Source of the DNA: Rhodoferax sp.
GTDB lineage: Bacteria > Pseudomonadota > Gammaproteobacteria > Burkholderiales > Burkholderiaceae_C
Direction of reading: 5' to 3'
Length of the DNA: 51,498 bases
Assembly: GCA_030685025.1 (NCBI GenBank)
Contig: JAUXWC010000193.1
Span: forward strand, 1 to 51,498
Shown here: piece after piece, positions 49,498 through 51,498 of the stretch
Position numbering within the stretch: position 1 is the first letter of the stretch
Layout of the letters: each line of letters begins with the position of its first letter
Program-made: the position numbers and the translations under genes
The notes under the pieces: generated by a model
What the model saw: only the letters and a program-made list of their open reading frames with translations
Database searches by the model: none
Told to the model about the DNA's origin: nothing

Positions 49498-50544
49498 ATG
49501 AACATTGGTCATCACGCCTTGGCGAACCGCTTGTTCGTCGCCCCGATGGCGGGCGTCACGGATCGACCCTTCAGGCAATTGTGCAAGCGCTTGGGAGCAG
49601 GCTACGCCGTGAGCGAGATGGTGACGTCGCGGCCGGACCTGTGGGATACCGACAAGACCCTGCGGCGCACCAATCACGAAGGTGAGCCTGGTCCTATCGC
49701 GGTGCAGATCGCAGGCACCGAGCCCGTCTTGATGGCGCGGGCCGCCGCGTACAACATCGACCACGGCGCTCAGATCATTGACATCAACATGGGCTGTCCC
49801 GCCAAGAAAGTGTGCAACAAGTGGGCCGGGTCCGCCTTGATGCAGGATGAAGCGCTGGCGTTGGCGATCATTGAATCGGTGGTTGCGGTGTGCGCGCCCC
49901 GCTCGGTGCCGGTGACGCTCAAGATGCGCACCGGCTGGAGTCCAAGCCACAGAAACGCGGTGAGCTTGGCGCGCGCTGCCCAGGGCGCCGGAGTCCAGAT
50001 GATCACCGTGCACGGGCGCACGCGTGAGCAAGGCTACCGCGGGGCGGCGGAGTACCACACGATCGCCGAGGTCAAGGCTGCGGTGAACGTGCCGGTGGTC
50101 GCCAATGGTGATATCGCCAGCCCCGAGAATGCGCGCGATGTACTTGCGTTCACCGCGGCGGACGCGGTGATGATTGGCCGAGCGGCACAGGGGCGGCCAT
50201 GGCTGTTTCGGGAGATCGCACACTTCCTGGCAACTGGCGCCCACCTGGCGCCGCCGCTGGTGGTCGAGGTCCGGCGCTGGCTGTTGGAGCATCTGCAGGA
50301 TCATTACCAACTCTATGGCGACTACCTGGGGGTGCGAACCGCTCGTAAGCACATTGGCTGGTACGTCAAGAGTCTGCCGGGGGGAGAACGGTTGCGCGAA
50401 CACATCAATAGGATCGAGGACTGCGACTTGCAGGTGGCGGCGCTGGGAACCTACTTCGACGAGTTGGGCCTGCGCATGGACCGGATCCCCGCAGAAGCAG
50501 ACAATCATGTGTCAATTGAGCAAGGTATGGAGACGACGGGATGA
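49498..50544 (+). CDS. dusB: tRNA-dihydrouridine synthase B
   Basis: FMN enzyme reducing uridine in the D-loop of tRNAs. 348 residues: N-terminal APMAGVTDRPFR (FMN), catalytic Cys in DINMGCPAKKVCNKWAGSAL, HGRTREQGYRGAAEY and IGRAAQGRPWLF in the barrel. It is the first gene of the conserved dusB-fis pair and overlaps fis by four bases. The long inverted repeat upstream may affect its translation. Confidence 0.95.
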   Translation: MNIGHHALANRLFVAPMAGVTDRPFRQLCKRLGAGYAVSEMVTSRPDLWDTDKTLRRTNHEGEPGPIAVQIAGTEPVLMARAAAYNIDHGAQIIDINMGCPAKKVCNKWAGSALMQDEALALAIIESVVAVCAPRSVPVTLKMRTGWSPSHRNAVSLARAAQGAGVQMITVHGRTREQGYRGAAEYHTIAEVKAAVNVPVVANGDIASPENARDVLAFTAADAVMIGRAAQGRPWLFREIAHFLATGAHLAPPLVVEVRRWLLEHLQDHYQLYGDYLGVRTARKHIGWYVKSLPGGERLREHINRIEDCDLQVAALGTYFDELGLRMDRIPAEADNHVSIEQGMETTG

Positions 50545-50777
50545 GCAAGAAGCACATTGAAGAGTGCGTGCGCAGCAGTCTGGAGGGCTACTTCCGTGAT
50601 TTAAGGGGGACCGAGCCAGACCGCATGCACGATATGTTGGTCCGGGTCGTTGAAAGACCGCTGCTCGAAGTCGTCATGGAGCATGCCGAAAACAACCAAT
50701 CCCGGGCCGCGCTGTGGCTGGGTCTGAACCGAAACACTTTGCGAAAAAAATTGCTTGAGCACAAGCTCATCAAATAG
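50541..50777 (+). CDS. fis: DNA-binding protein Fis
   Basis: Nucleoid-associated protein that bends DNA and activates rRNA promoters in fast growth. 78 residues, shorter than E. coli Fis (98) as usual in betaproteobacteria, with the C-terminal [23 protein letters not shown] kept almost exactly. Overlap with dusB (ATGA) gives translational coupling. purH follows 59 bases later. Confidence 0.95.
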   Translation: MSKKHIEECVRSSLEGYFRDLRGTEPDRMHDMLVRVVERPLLEVVMEHAENNQSRAALWLGLNRNTLRKKLLEHKLIK

Positions 50778-50836
50778 AAACTGTTGCCGCGCGGCAGATC
50801 GCTCCACGGTGTTACCTACTCACATCTACTCCCGCC

Positions 50837-51498
50837 ATGAACGCACTCATTTCTGTATCTGACAAGACCGGCATCGTGGAACTGGCCCGGGCGCTGCACG
50901 CCCAAGGTATCAAACTCCTGTCCACCGGCGGGACTGCCAAGCTACTTGCGGACCAGGGCCTGCCAGTGACCGAGGTGGCCGAGATGACCGGTTTTCCAGA
51001 AATGCTGGACGGCCGGGTCAAGACCCTGCACCCACGCGTGCATGGTGGTCTGCTGGCCCGTCGCGACGTGCCCGCGCACATGGCTGCGCTGGCCGAGCAC
51101 AGGATCGACACCATCGACGTGCTGGTGGTCAACCTCTACCCGTTTGAAGCCACCGTGGCCAAGCCCGGCTGCACGCTGGAAGACGCCATCGAGAACATCG
51201 ACATCGGCGGCCCGGCCATGGTGCGCAGCGCCGCCAAGAATTGGAAGGACGTGGCGGTGTTGACCGACGCGTCGCAATACCCAACCGCGATGGCCGAGCT
51301 CAAGGCCGCGGGAAAGGTTTCTGACAAGACGAAGTTCGCGCTGAGTGTGGCCGCTTTCAACCGTATCAGCCAGTACGACGGCGCCATCAGTGACTACCTC
51401 TCCGCCGTGCAGGTCCATGACGAAGTGCCTGCCGGCAACGCCGCGCCCAAGCTGGACCTGTTCCCTGGCCAGAGCAATGGCCGCTTTGTGAAGGTGCA
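50837..51498 (+). CDS. purH: Bifunctional AICAR transformylase/IMP cyclohydrolase (5' part)
   Basis: The last two steps of IMP synthesis. 220 codons lie in the window and the frame continues past its end; a full protein would be about 520 residues. What is visible is the N-terminal IMP cyclohydrolase domain, MGS-like: [45 protein letters not shown] and [18 protein letters not shown]. The start MNALISV follows the fis gene by 59 bases. The transformylase domain is cut off by the window. Confidence 0.93.
   Translation, partial: MNALISVSDKTGIVELARALHAQGIKLLSTGGTAKLLADQGLPVTEVAEMTGFPEMLDGRVKTLHPRVHGGLLARRDVPAHMAALAEHRIDTIDVLVVNLYPFEATVAKPGCTLEDAIENIDIGGPAMVRSAAKNWKDVAVLTDASQYPTAMAELKAAGKVSDKTKFALSVAAFNRISQYDGAISDYLSAVQVHDEVPAGNAAPKLDLFPGQSNGRFVKV

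Overview
The window is about 51.5 kb of high-GC proteobacterial chromosome. Gene content and order point to a betaproteobacterium of the Burkholderiales, most like Comamonadaceae. Supporting clusters are ubiH-like/dsbC/M61 peptidase, accB-accC-prmA followed by a DUF3426 protein, pilS-pilR, a Lys/Ala-rich histone-like protein and mpl. This is inferred from protein families and synteny only. Almost everything is core housekeeping DNA. The one clear accessory island is a 4.7 kb integrative mobilizable element in a tRNA-Met gene (34685-39415).

Layout, left half. 1-2289 is a variable edge: a DUF4143-type ATPase behind a palindromic operator-like sequence, then decayed gene fragments. 2290-9798 is a leftward run: yqiA-like esterase, RNase II-like protein, TonB-like protein, aroE, mtgA, plsC-like, cdsA-like and ruvC. 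9861-14086 runs rightward: rodA, tldD and a DAHP synthase. The DAHP synthase is preceded by a transcription attenuator whose leader peptide is rich in Phe, Tyr and Trp codons. mpl (leftward) diverges from a short unknown gene and a TlpA-like thioredoxin. Next come accB, accC, prmA, the DUF3426 protein and a PfkB kinase. The histone-like gene, nrdB and nrdA read leftward. nrdA has a textbook pair of NrdR boxes around its promoter, and ampD, pilR, pilS, a small zinc-ribbon protein and a YpjD-like protein follow on the same strand.

Layout, right half. ffh (rightward) converges on miaB (leftward). The mobile element lies between miaB and an intact tRNA-Met gene. It carries a tyrosine integrase, three small genes of uncertain function and a MobV-type relaxase, all reading toward miaB. 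It has phased 11-bp repeats at its left end and TGTCCC arm-type repeats near both ends. Beyond it are an ECF sigma factor with a membrane partner; a leftward cluster of ubiH-like, dsbC, M61 peptidase and enoyl-CoA hydratase; a degenerate GGDEF protein divergent from ychF; a YqaA-like membrane protein; dusB-fis; and the 5' part of purH, cut by the window end.

Non-coding features. A dispersed palindromic repeat with the core GGGACAGA...TCTGTCC sits directly after the stop codons of at least four genes, as tandem pairs or remnants. Some copies have nested stems with a compensatory base-pair change, which suggests a conserved RNA hairpin. I saw no CRISPR array, rRNA or insertion sequence.
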